From Corynebacterium sp. ACRQK (lineage in GTDB: Bacteria > Actinomycetota > Actinomycetes > Mycobacteriales > Mycobacteriaceae), in the NCBI RefSeq assembly GCF_022345965.1, contig NZ_JAKRMU010000002.1, forward strand, positions 1 to 64,000: DNA of 64,000 nt, in the 5' to 3' direction. Positions 9,284 through 19,076 of the stretch are shown here, piece after piece (the first letter of the stretch is position 1; each line of letters opens with the position of its first letter). Both the position numbers and the translations under genes were made by a program. The notes beneath the pieces are model-generated. The model worked only from the letters and a program-made list of their open reading frames with translations, made no database searches and was not told where the DNA came from.

Positions 9284-10015
9284 TTGTTCGAAGGACCACT
9301 ACAGGACGTCATCGACGAATTTTCCCGGCTGCCCGGCATCGGGCCGAAAAGCGCGCAACGCATCGCGCTGCACCTGCTGAACGAAGAGCCGGAGGACATC
9401 GAACGCTTCCAAAACGCGCTCGGCCGCCTGCAGCGCGGCGTGACGTTCTGCCGCATCTGCCACAACATCTCCCAAGAAGATGTGTGCCGGATCTGCGCGG
9501 ACTCCAACCGCGACAAAAGCATCATCTGCGTAGTTGAAGAGTCCAAAGACATTCAGGTGATCGAACGCACCGCGGAATACCGCGGGCGTTACCACGTGCT
9601 CGGCGGGGCACTCGACCCGCTGAACGGCATCGGGCCGAAGGAACTGAACGTCACGCCCCTGGTGCAGCGCATCGGCGGGGCGCTGCCGGACGTCGCGCTC
9701 GGTGCGAAAGGTGGCGGTGCTTCTCTTGGCGACGCCGACACACCCGCCGGTGGCGACCCCGGCAGCGCGGGAACGGGCGACGTTGAGAGCGCGGACGTTG
9801 AGTACGACGAAGCCCCCGAGATCACCGAAGTCATCATCGCCACTGACCCGAACACGGAAGGCGAGGCGACGGCCTCCTACCTCGGCCGCCTGCTGCGCGA
9901 CTTCCCCGGGCTGACGGTCACGCGCCTGGCCTCGGGCATTCCGATGGGCGGGGACCTGGAGTTCGTCGACGAGCTCACCCTGTCCCGCGCGTTTGCCGGC
10001 CGCACCGCGCTGTAG
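9284..10015 (+). CDS. recR: Recombination mediator RecR
   Basis: With RecF/RecO, loads RecA at gaps. A helix-hairpin-helix ([15 protein letters not shown]), a zinc finger [16 protein letters not shown] and a Toprim domain starting at IICVVEES are visible. The Toprim domain carries an insertion of about 40 residues, rich in Gly/Ala/Asp ([13 protein letters not shown] onwards), so it is 243 aa against the usual ~200-220. The start is TTG, chosen because MFEGPLQD is the family N-terminus. Confidence 0.94.
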   Translation: MFEGPLQDVIDEFSRLPGIGPKSAQRIALHLLNEEPEDIERFQNALGRLQRGVTFCRICHNISQEDVCRICADSNRDKSIICVVEESKDIQVIERTAEYRGRYHVLGGALDPLNGIGPKELNVTPLVQRIGGALPDVALGAKGGGASLGDADTPAGGDPGSAGTGDVESADVEYDEAPEITEVIIATDPNTEGEATASYLGRLLRDFPGLTVTRLASGIPMGGDLEFVDELTLSRAFAGRTAL

Positions 10016-10071
10016 TTTCTGTAGCCCCTGTAGCACGACGGGACTATAACGGCGGGACTACAGTGGCGCCC

Positions 10072-10503
10072 ATGAGTAAAAACCCTTTGCGCAACGCCCT
10101 CCGTCCGCACCGCCTTTCCCGCGCGGCCGGCATTCGCTCCGCCGTATGGGGAACCGTCTTCGGTACCGCAGGCGTGCTGCACTTTGTTAAGCCGGAGGGC
10201 TTCGACAGAATCGTTCCGGAGGAACTCCCCGGCACCCCGCGCGCCTGGACGTTCAGCTCAGGAACTATGGAAATCGCCCTGGGCACTAGCATCGCGGCGT
10301 GCAGCCTGAAGCCCGAATGGCGCGGCGCGCTGCGCAGTACAATCGCCCCTGCCGCCGCGCTCTTCCTAGTCGGCGTGCTCCCTGGCAACATCAAGATGGC
10401 CTGGGACTGGCGTGCCAAACCTCAGCCCGCGCGCGCCATCGCCTTTGCGCGCGTCCCACTTCAGCTGCCGATGATCCTTAGCGTGGCCAAGCTCGGCGCT
10501 TAG
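10072..10503 (+). CDS. DoxX-like small membrane protein
   Basis: A 143-aa hydrophobic protein with about three or four membrane segments and the pattern GVLHFVKPEGFDRIVPEELP, which resembles the DoxX/DoxD-like superfamily. Function unknown. The ATG at 10072 is preferred over the GTG nine bases earlier. The last four bases overlap the gatD stop on the opposite strand. Confidence 0.7.
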   Translation: MSKNPLRNALRPHRLSRAAGIRSAVWGTVFGTAGVLHFVKPEGFDRIVPEELPGTPRAWTFSSGTMEIALGTSIAACSLKPEWRGALRSTIAPAAALFLVGVLPGNIKMAWDWRAKPQPARAIAFARVPLQLPMILSVAKLGA

Positions 10504-11348
10504 AGGCGCTCCTTTCTTAGCTGCGCCACCTCGCGCTCCAACTGCTCCGCCAGCTCACCCTGGAACTCGGGCAGCTCGGTGAGTGCAACCCCCATCGCGC
10601 GGGCCAACAACCAGTCCGCTAACTGCGGATTCCTGGCCAACACGGGGCCGTGCATGTACGTTGCCACCACGGAGCCCTGCACGGCGCCTTCGGCGCGCGC
10701 CTGCCGGTGGGCATCCTCGCCGGAAAGCCCAGCGGCCTCCGCGCCGTGGTTATCGGTGTTGCCCGTGCCCCGGGTAAGACGTCCCAGCGGCTCGGCATCC
10801 GCGCCCAAGATGGTGGCACCCAAGTGGTTAGCGAATCCCGTCAGCGGTTCGGTCAGGCCTGCCCCGCCGGTGCTCGCTGCGCTTGCCCTGCCGCCAGCGC
10901 CAGCCTGTGCTGCCGCCGCCCCGCCGGTCACGGCAGAGGCTGCCGGGGTAGAGGCGATCTCGCCGATCATGCGTTCGGCGAGTTGGGACGTGGTGGCGTC
11001 TATAAGCCCCAAACCCTCAACCGTGCGACCGTGGCTGGTGAAGGATCGGCCGAACACCTGCAGGCCAGCGCATATAGCCAGAACCGGGCGGCCAGCGGCG
11101 ACCGCGCGGGCAATGCCGCCGTCGCTGACCAGGTGCTCCGCCGCCAGTACCTGCGCGGTATCCTCGCCGCCGCCGACGGTGTAAACGTCCAAGGACTCCG
11201 GGACAGGCTCGCCCAGGTGGATCGGGTGAATCTCTGCGGAAATGCCGCGCATGCGGGCGCGCTGGCGCAGCACCAGGGCGTTGCCATCGTCGCCATACGT
11301 GCCCAGAACGTCCGGCAGGATCAGGCCGATGTTCAGCTCAGTGCTCAT
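10500..11348 (-). CDS. gatD: Lipid II isoglutaminyl synthase, glutaminase subunit GatD
   Basis: A class I glutamine amidotransferase that supplies ammonia to MurT for amidation of the D-Glu carboxylate in lipid II. The nucleophile is C93 in LAICAGLQVFG, and the catalytic His lies in TYMHGPVLARNP. An Ala/Gly-rich stretch of about 40 residues after position 130 is an insertion relative to family members I know. It begins immediately after the murT stop with no intervening bases, so the two are one translational unit, as in other Gram-positives. Confidence 0.9.
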   Translation of the reverse strand: MSTELNIGLILPDVLGTYGDDGNALVLRQRARMRGISAEIHPIHLGEPVPESLDVYTVGGGEDTAQVLAAEHLVSDGGIARAVAAGRPVLAICAGLQVFGRSFTSHGRTVEGLGLIDATTSQLAERMIGEIASTPAASAVTGGAAAAQAGAGGRASAASTGGAGLTEPLTGFANHLGATILGADAEPLGRLTRGTGNTDNHGAEAAGLSGEDAHRQARAEGAVQGSVVATYMHGPVLARNPQLADWLLARAMGVALTELPEFQGELAEQLEREVAQLRKERL

Positions 11349-12701
11349 TTACGCTTCCCCTTCCTTGTCCAGCACCCGCTTCAGATCGCGGAAAGCCGTG
11401 TAATTCGCCAGAACCTCCACGCGGCCCGGCGGGCAGGAACGGATCGCCTCGACCGTGTCCTTAATCAGATTGTGCTCGACCGCTGCGTATCCGAGGCGGA
11501 CCGCCAGATCTGTGCCGCGCTCGCCTGCGGACACCACGTGCACGCCCTCGAAGTTTTCGAAGCGCACGTCCCACAGCCACGAGAGGTCCTGGCCGTCGGC
11601 GACCTGCCCATTGACGCTGATCACGAGGCTATCGGCGGTGCGATCCACCATCGACAGGGCCTCCTGCCAGCCGGCTGGATTCTTCGCCAACATCAGGCGG
11701 ACCTCGTGGTTACCGAAGTGCACCACGGAGTAGCGGCCCGCGACGTTATCCACCTTCTCCGCGGCGGTGATCGCCTGCTCGGTGGAGATGCGCTGAGGGA
11801 GAAGCTCGCTCAAAGCCACGGCGGCGGCGACGGCCTGGGAGGCATTGCCACGGTTCGCGTTGCCCGGGAGGGTCAGGTTCATCGGGTGCAGGTTGCCCTC
11901 GCGGTCGATCAGGCCCTCCTCGGTGATGCGCCAATCGGGCTGTGGCCTGCGGAATTCGCGGCCGTCCGGCAGCTTCTTCGCCGCGAACCAGTCCACCACG
12001 CCGTCCTCGCCAGTGCGGTGGATGATCGCGCCTTCCGTGCGCGGGCAGCTAGTGGAATCGCCGGCCCAGCCGAAACCAGCGCTGACCCACTGGACGTTCG
12101 GGGAGTCCCAGGCGGCGGAGGTTACGGAGACATCGTCGCAGTTCGCAATGATCTGCATGTCGGGGTGAGCCTCTATGCACGCGCGGAGGGTGCGCTCGAT
12201 CTTGTTGATCTCACCCACGCGGTCCAGCTGGTCGCGCGAGAGGTTCAGCAGTACCAGCACGTCCGCGTCGAGTTTCTCGGCGATTTTGGGGACGTGCAAT
12301 TCGTCGACCTCGAGAACCACGGCCTCTGCGTCGCGCCCGGCCAGCAGCGCGCTGATCACGCCCGCGTCCATGTTGTCGCCACCCTCGTTGGTGCAGACGG
12401 TAGCCGCCGTGCGGACCGCGCCCGCTAGCATGCGGGTGGTAGTGGACTTGCCGTTTGTGCCTGTGACCAGCACCGTTGGGCGCTTTGTGCCGTCCTTTCC
12501 GGCGCCGAGGCTAGCCATCAGTTGCGGGTCGATGGCCCCGCCGACCAGGCCGCCGATCATGCCGCCGGCCCCTCGCCCTGCCTTTCTGGACGCCCACGTG
12601 GCCAGCTGCGCCATGCGAATGGCAACGGAACTGCGGAGCCGCTGCAGCCCGGAACGACGTGCGCCGGCGGGGTGTGCGGGAGTTCGCTTCGAATTACCCA
12701 T
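11349..12701 (-). CDS. murT: Lipid II isoglutaminyl synthase, Mur-ligase subunit MurT
   Basis: A 450-aa ATP-dependent Mur-ligase-like subunit that amidates lipid II with GatD. The Walker site GTNGKSTTT is at residues 81-89, EVDELHVPK is the metal/ATP segment, and the C-terminal DUF1727 domain contains WLWDVRFE. The middle domain normally carries a four-cysteine zinc ribbon. Here the corresponding segment (STSCPRTEGAIIHR ... LPDGREFRRPQPDW) keeps only one Cys. First gene of the murT-gatD pair. Confidence 0.92.
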   Translation of the reverse strand: MGNSKRTPAHPAGARRSGLQRLRSSVAIRMAQLATWASRKAGRGAGGMIGGLVGGAIDPQLMASLGAGKDGTKRPTVLVTGTNGKSTTTRMLAGAVRTAATVCTNEGGDNMDAGVISALLAGRDAEAVVLEVDELHVPKIAEKLDADVLVLLNLSRDQLDRVGEINKIERTLRACIEAHPDMQIIANCDDVSVTSAAWDSPNVQWVSAGFGWAGDSTSCPRTEGAIIHRTGEDGVVDWFAAKKLPDGREFRRPQPDWRITEEGLIDREGNLHPMNLTLPGNANRGNASQAVAAAVALSELLPQRISTEQAITAAEKVDNVAGRYSVVHFGNHEVRLMLAKNPAGWQEALSMVDRTADSLVISVNGQVADGQDLSWLWDVRFENFEGVHVVSAGERGTDLAVRLGYAAVEHNLIKDTVEAIRSCPPGRVEVLANYTAFRDLKRVLDKEGEA

Positions 12702-12767
12702 GGGGACTAAGTGTACTCGCAGGGGCGTGCTGGAATTTGGAGGCTGGCGCGTCGGAGATGGCGAGCG

Positions 12768-13115
12768 TTAGTCCATTTGGAGAACAGCGCGAAGTTCAGC
12801 GAAGAGTTCGGGCTTTACTAGGTGTGTGACAGTGCGACCTGTTCGGGCTTTGCGGAGCAGACCTGCATCGGTAAGCCGCTTTAGGTGATGTGAGACCGTG
12901 GGCTGGCTTAGTCCCGTGATGTCTGTTAGCTGGTTTACGCTGATTGGTTCGCAGCCTTTGGCTGCCAGGTGGGAGAGTATTTGCAAGCGGGCAGGGTCGG
13001 ATAGGACCTTGAACAAGGTGGCATAACGGGTGGCCTCAGGATCCGATAGCGGTCCTTTGCTCAAGGAGCAGCATGTGGAGATGTCTGTGAGCGGAAAAAT
13101 TTGGGGAGTGGCCAT
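12768..13115 (-). CDS. arsR: ArsR-family arsenite-responsive repressor
   Basis: A winged-helix metalloregulator that should repress the ars genes until As(III)/Sb(III) binds. The recognition helix is in LTDITGLSQPTVSHHLKRL. Starting from ATG 13115, which has AAGGTG six bases upstream, the cysteines fall at 15, 16 and 55. This is the arsenite site I recall for C. glutamicum ArsR, and it supports this start over the GTG nine bases earlier. Divergent from acr3, with three operator-like dyads in between. Confidence 0.92.
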   Translation of the reverse strand: MATPQIFPLTDISTCCSLSKGPLSDPEATRYATLFKVLSDPARLQILSHLAAKGCEPISVNQLTDITGLSQPTVSHHLKRLTDAGLLRKARTGRTVTHLVKPELFAELRAVLQMD

Positions 13116-13129
13116 ACGGAGCACCTTAT

Positions 13130-13145
13130 ATTGACAGATATCAAT
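13130..13145. promoter_or_regulatory. ArsR operator-like dyad 1
   Basis: Perfect ATTGA-N6-TCAAT dyad in the arsR-acr3 intergenic region, 15 bases upstream of the arsR start codon. Confidence 0.65.
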
Positions 13146-13156
13146 ATGTCATTCAT

Positions 13157-13172
13157 ATTGACGGGCATCGAT
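13157..13172. promoter_or_regulatory. ArsR operator-like dyad 2
   Basis: ATTGA-N6-TCGAT, one mismatch from the perfect dyad, 27 bases from dyad 1. Confidence 0.55.
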
Positions 13173-13189
13173 ATGTCATTTAGTTTTAT

Positions 13190-13205
13190 ATCGACATGTG
13201 TCAAT
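13190..13205. promoter_or_regulatory. ArsR operator-like dyad 3
   Basis: ATCGA-N6-TCAAT, 33 bases from dyad 2 and just upstream of the acr3 ribosome site, where bound repressor would block acr3. Confidence 0.55.
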
Positions 13206-13221
13206 GTCTAAGGAAGGTTGC

Positions 13222-14328
13222 ATGACAGCTTCGCAGCGCCCGCAGATGTCTTTCCTCGATAGGTTCCTGCCCGTGTGGATTATCCTTGCGATGGTAGCTG
13301 GGCTGCTCGTTAATCGGGTAGTGCCAGAAATCGGAGCGAAGCTCGGGGAGCTGGAGGTGGGAGGGATCTCGCTTCCGATCGCGCTCGGCCTGCTGGTCAT
13401 GATGTATCCGCCGCTGGCGAAGGTTCGCTACGACAAAACCCGGCAGATTGCGGCGGATAAGCGCCTGATGGCGGTTTCCCTTGCCCTCAACTGGGTCGTT
13501 GGGCCAGCGTTGATGTTCATCCTGGCCTGGGTATGTTTGCCCGACGAGCCTGAGCTGCGCACCGGGCTGATCATCGTCGGCCTGGCCCGGTGTATCGCGA
13601 TGGTTTTGGTGTGGTCGGATCTGTCCTGCGGGGATAGGGAGTTGACCGCCGTCCTGGTGGCGGTCAACTCTGTTTTCCAAGTGCTCATGTTTGGAGTGCT
13701 GGGCTGGTTTTATCTGCAGATTCTCCCCGGCTGGCTGGGGCTTCCTACAACCTCGGCAGACTTTTCCTTCTGGTCGATCGTGGTATCTGTCCTGGTTTTC
13801 CTGGGTATCCCGTTGGCGGCTGGCTTGACTTCCCGCGTGCTCGGGGAGAGGTTGAAGGGGCAGCAATGGTACGAGGCAAAGTTCTTGCCCGCGATTTCTC
13901 CCCTCGCGCTGATTGGTCTGCTTTATACGATCGTGCTTCTGTTTGCGCTGCAGGGAGAGCAGATTACGGACAACCCGTGGGCGGTGGCTCGGACGGCGGT
14001 TCCGCTGGTGGCCTACTTCGCTGGAATGTTTGCCCTGGCGCTGGCCGTGTCCAAGGCTGCGGGGTTGAACTACGCCCAGTCGGCTTCCGTGTCTTTTACC
14101 GCTGCGGGCAACAATTTCGAGCTTGCCATCGCCGTGTCTATCGGTACTTTTGGTGCGACCTCTGCGCAGGCACTGGCTGGAACGGTCGGCCCGCTGATCG
14201 AGATTCCGGTGCTAGTCGGTCTGGTCTACGTCATGCTGTGGGTGGGGCCGAAGCTCTTCGCCGGCGACCCGACGCTGCCCGTGCGGCACAGCAGTCCAGC
14301 ACGTTCCGTCTCGATGGGGGAGGATTAA
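13222..14328 (+). CDS. acr3: Arsenite efflux permease, ACR3 type
   Basis: A 368-aa membrane transporter of the bile/arsenite/riboflavin (BART) superfamily that exports As(III), with about ten hydrophobic helices. MSFLDRFLPVWI at the N-terminus, GLARCIAMVLVW and AAGNNFELAIAV carry the conserved Cys and Asn-Glu features of ACR3. The ATG at 13222 is chosen because AAGGAAGG precedes it by four bases; earlier in-frame GTG and ATG codons lie within operator 3. arsC follows after three bases. Confidence 0.93.
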   Translation: MTASQRPQMSFLDRFLPVWIILAMVAGLLVNRVVPEIGAKLGELEVGGISLPIALGLLVMMYPPLAKVRYDKTRQIAADKRLMAVSLALNWVVGPALMFILAWVCLPDEPELRTGLIIVGLARCIAMVLVWSDLSCGDRELTAVLVAVNSVFQVLMFGVLGWFYLQILPGWLGLPTTSADFSFWSIVVSVLVFLGIPLAAGLTSRVLGERLKGQQWYEAKFLPAISPLALIGLLYTIVLLFALQGEQITDNPWAVARTAVPLVAYFAGMFALALAVSKAAGLNYAQSASVSFTAAGNNFELAIAVSIGTFGATSAQALAGTVGPLIEIPVLVGLVYVMLWVGPKLFAGDPTLPVRHSSPARSVSMGED

Positions 14329-14331
14329 ACC

Positions 14332-14751
14332 ATGACCAATAAACCCAAGGTACTTTTCGTCTGCGTAGGCAACGGCGGCAAGTCACAAATGGCGGCCGCC
14401 TTGGCGGACAAGCATGCTGGCGAGGCCATCGAGATTCATTCCGCTGGCACCAAACCGGCGACCAAGCTCAACACGGAGTCGGTGGAATCCATCAGCGAGG
14501 TCGGTGCGGACATGTCCGACGGCCGCCCCAAGGCTGTAGATCCGCAGTTGTTGCGAGAGGCTGACCGGGTGGTCATTCTCGGCAAGGACGCCCAGCTGGA
14601 GCTACCCGCCGACGCGCAGGGAACCCTCGAGCGGTGGGTTACCGACGAGCCCTCCGAGCGCGGTATTGAGGGCATGGAGCGCATGCGCCTGGTGCGTGAT
14701 GACATTGACGCTCGAGTGCGCGCACTTATCACCGAGCTGAAGGGCGACTAA
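14332..14751 (+). CDS. arsC: Arsenate reductase, low-molecular-weight phosphatase fold
   Basis: A 139-aa reductase of As(V) to As(III) for export by Acr3. The P-loop is [14 protein letters not shown], with the nucleophile Cys near residue 11. The usual P-loop Arg position is Lys, as I recall for corynebacterial mycothiol-dependent ArsC1/ArsC2, so mycothiol/mycoredoxin is the likely electron donor (inference). The second, resolving Cys pair of thioredoxin-linked ArsC is absent. Confidence 0.88.
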   Translation: MTNKPKVLFVCVGNGGKSQMAAALADKHAGEAIEIHSAGTKPATKLNTESVESISEVGADMSDGRPKAVDPQLLREADRVVILGKDAQLELPADAQGTLERWVTDEPSERGIEGMERMRLVRDDIDARVRALITELKGD

Positions 14752-14766
14752 CCGGCACCGACCTGC

Positions 14767-14828
14767 CTGCTGGCTAGTCACCACTGGGCCGCCTGCTGGC
14801 TAGCAAACGCCGGCCAGTCTGCTGGCTA
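14767..14828. repeat. Degenerate 26-bp tandem repeat after arsC
   Basis: CTGCTGGCTA recurs at 14767, 14793 and 14819, exactly 26 bases apart. The intervening bases are partly conserved between the first two units. Confidence 0.6.
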
Positions 14829-14837
14829 TTAGGGGTG

Positions 14838-14948
14838 ATGTCCAAAATTCCACGTCTTAAAATATAATTAATCTATTCGTGCAGGTCAGAGAGTTGCATT
14901 TTTTGGCTGCAAATGAGCTACTTTTAATAACTCGTAGATTTTGGACAT
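14838..14948. mobile_element. AT-rich segment bounded by 11-bp perfect inverted repeats (MITE-like remnant?)
   Basis: ATGTCCAAAAT at 14838-14848 is repeated as ATTTTGGACAT at 14938-14948. The 111-bp interval is markedly AT-rich for this chromosome and has no ORF. Ends of TG...CA type within the repeats recall insertion-sequence termini, but no clear target-site duplication is visible. It lies at the distal edge of the ars cassette. Confidence 0.4.
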
Positions 14949-15005
14949 TGACGCTCTAGCCGCCCCCAGCTCCGGCGCCTTCAAAGGGGGGCGAAGTACG
15001 CCGGG

Positions 15006-16943
15006 CTAGTTTCCGCCGTTGGTGGAACCCCTGGAGCCCCCGGAACCCCCTGGGCCTCCGGAACCTCTAGAACTCCGTGAACTCCCTGAGCCCCCTGGAC
15101 CCCCGGAACTCTTGCGGCGCCGACGCCTCCGACGATTTCGCTTGCCACTGGGCCCCGGGATTTTCCCCTCGTGGCCGCCGGAGTTTGCATTGCCCTTGTG
15201 GCCGGAAGGGTTGGAGCGACCGTTCTTGTTCGACTTCTTAGACTTGCCGGATTTGCCCGAGCCAGAGCCGCGCCCGCTGGAGCCAGACCCGCCAGTGCCG
15301 CGCCCATCTGACCTGCCAGAGCCGCCAGAGCCTGACTCGCCACGCGGCCCGGCCAGCCCGCTGATCCGCGGGCGGGCGTCCGCACCAGGCTTCGCCGGAA
15401 CGTCTTCCCTCTCGCCGGGCTGCACGTTATCCAGCAGAGCCAGGAAGTCCTCGTCCCGGATCAGGGGAATGTTCTTCCGGTCGGCGTGCATCGCCTTGCC
15501 CCGCAGCTCGTAGTTTTCGTTGCACACCACCAGCGAGCTGCGACGATTCAGCTTCTCGCTATACGCCAGCCCCGCGGCGACACCCTGGCCGATCAGCACG
15601 TCCGGGTCGATCGCCACATCCGGGCTGACCACAAACTCCATACCCTCGACCAGCGGTTCCCCGCGCTTCCACGCCCCGGGGTTTACGTATGGGCGGGGAG
15701 AGTTAGCGGCGTCAATACGAAGGCCACTACGGCGCAGCTCAAATTGATCGGCCGCGAGGTCCTCAGGGTCCAGCACGGTCAGCTCGCCGTTGCGCTGCTG
15801 CGCGAGCGCGAGGGCGGCGGTGAGGCGCGCGTTCGCCTCGAGCAGCTCGTCGGGGTCGATGTCTTTTTTACTTAGTGACGCCACCGCACCCACCTCCGGC
15901 AGTGCCGTCGCAGGGGCCAGCACGGCGGACCGGCCGGCGTTTGCGGGAGCGTTTGCGCTGGTAGCCGGCTCGGTGGTGGAGTCGGCGGCGGTGGAGCTTG
16001 GATTGGTGCTGGAGCTTGGAGTGGGAGCCGTAGCGGTGGAGTCGGTAGCAGTGGTGGCAGCTTCGGCGGCGCGGTTGTAGCTGGCGACGATGGCGCGCAG
16101 GCGGGGGTCGGTGGAGTCGATGGCCTGGCGTCGGGCGGTGGCGAGTGTGTCGATGATGGAGACCGGCGCGGGGGTTGGCTGGCGCCGACCACCGCGACCG
16201 CGGCCGCGGCCGCGGCTGCGACGGCCGCGGTTCGCTGAGCGCTGCGACAATTTGAACTCGTGGGTGATGAAGCCCCACACGTAGTCGGACTCATGCATGA
16301 TCAGCGTGCGCCCGTCCAAGGCCTGGTGGATCAGCTGCGCGCTGGAGTTGAAGCCCAGCGCCTGGGAGAGCTCGTTGACCTGGTAGCCGTGGAGGTGCCA
16401 GGGGCCGGCGTCTTCGCCGGGGTTGAGGTGGCGCGTCAGCGCGCCGATTTCCTGGCCGATGTTAATGGTCGGCAGTTCGTCGGGGTGTGCAGCGTCGCCG
16501 GGGGCTTCCGCGCCGGGGCCGAAGAAGACCACGGAAAGTGCCACCAGCCGGGAGGTTTTCGGGTGAATGCCGGAGGTGGAGATGCTCACGGCCGCAAAGG
16601 GGGCCTCCTCCTTGGAGGGGAGGTCGTGCAGAGCGGACTCGAGCTCCGCGCGGGGGCTCGACTGGTCGTTGTCCTCGCGGGCACTCCCGCTGGAATCCGC
16701 GGCAGCTCGGGCCTCGGGGTTTTCAACCGGAGCGGAGTACACCTCTGCCCCCGGCTCAGAGCGCCCCTCGGCACCTGCGGGGGAATGGTTGTGGGCGGGG
16801 GAGGGGGCGTCCGAAGAACTACCGTCAGAAAAAGAAACAGCGAGAGAACCTGCAGGGCGAGTTACCCTGCGGCGCGGGCGCCTTGGGCGGCGCGCGCCGG
16901 TGTGCTCGGGGCCGGGGGCGGCCGAGTGATCGTTCTCGTTCAT
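15006..16943 (-). CDS. DnaQ-like/BRCT-like protein with degenerate exonuclease site
   Basis: A 645-aa protein at the position of the 'DNA polymerase III epsilon-related' gene next to leuA in C. glutamicum. An N-terminal disordered region (1-110) is followed by a DnaQ-like fold (115-235). FAAVSISTSG aligns with the ExoI motif VDxETTG, but both acidic residues are Ser (S120, S122). D220 in HESDYVWGF is kept. An Arg/Gly tract (RGRGRGRGG) and an Ala/Thr/Ser linker follow. A BRCT-like segment then spans about 445-520 (GMEFVVSPDVAIDPDVLIGQGVAAG is part of it when read in pieces). The C-terminus is a Gly/Ser/Lys tail. ATACTA at 16951-16956 is a -10 (TAGTAT) seven bases before the ATG, suggesting leaderless mRNA. 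Confidence 0.65.
   Translation of the reverse strand: MNENDHSAAPGPEHTGARRPRRPRRRVTRPAGSLAVSFSDGSSSDAPSPAHNHSPAGAEGRSEPGAEVYSAPVENPEARAAADSSGSAREDNDQSSPRAELESALHDLPSKEEAPFAAVSISTSGIHPKTSRLVALSVVFFGPGAEAPGDAAHPDELPTINIGQEIGALTRHLNPGEDAGPWHLHGYQVNELSQALGFNSSAQLIHQALDGRTLIMHESDYVWGFITHEFKLSQRSANRGRRSRGRGRGRGGRRQPTPAPVSIIDTLATARRQAIDSTDPRLRAIVASYNRAAEAATTATDSTATAPTPSSSTNPSSTAADSTTEPATSANAPANAGRSAVLAPATALPEVGAVASLSKKDIDPDELLEANARLTAALALAQQRNGELTVLDPEDLAADQFELRRSGLRIDAANSPRPYVNPGAWKRGEPLVEGMEFVVSPDVAIDPDVLIGQGVAAGLAYSEKLNRRSSLVVCNENYELRGKAMHADRKNIPLIRDEDFLALLDNVQPGEREDVPAKPGADARPRISGLAGPRGESGSGGSGRSDGRGTGGSGSSGRGSGSGKSGKSKKSNKNGRSNPSGHKGNANSGGHEGKIPGPSGKRNRRRRRRRKSSGGPGGSGSSRSSRGSGGPGGSGGSRGSTNGGN
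15869..15882 (-). repeat. Dispersed 14-bp word, copy 4 (one mismatch)
   Basis: Minus-strand GGCGTCACTAAGTA within the DnaQ-like gene, encoding ASLSK. Confidence 0.55.
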
Positions 16944-17004
16944 GGACTACATACTACCCAGCGGGGAACCGTGCTCCGCTGGCAGGCTGCGTGGTTTCGG
17001 GACC

Positions 17005-19049
<2,045 letters not shown>

Positions 19050-19076
19050 TTCCATTACCTGGGTGGGGGTGCCCAT

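Noticed and set aside
10650..12428. 592-codon plus-strand ORF opposite gatD/murT
   Set aside because: Antisense shadow; the minus strand encodes two recognisable enzymes with catalytic motifs.
14752..15005. Small gene in the AT-rich interval after arsC
   Set aside because: No reading frame with a plausible start and ribosome site.
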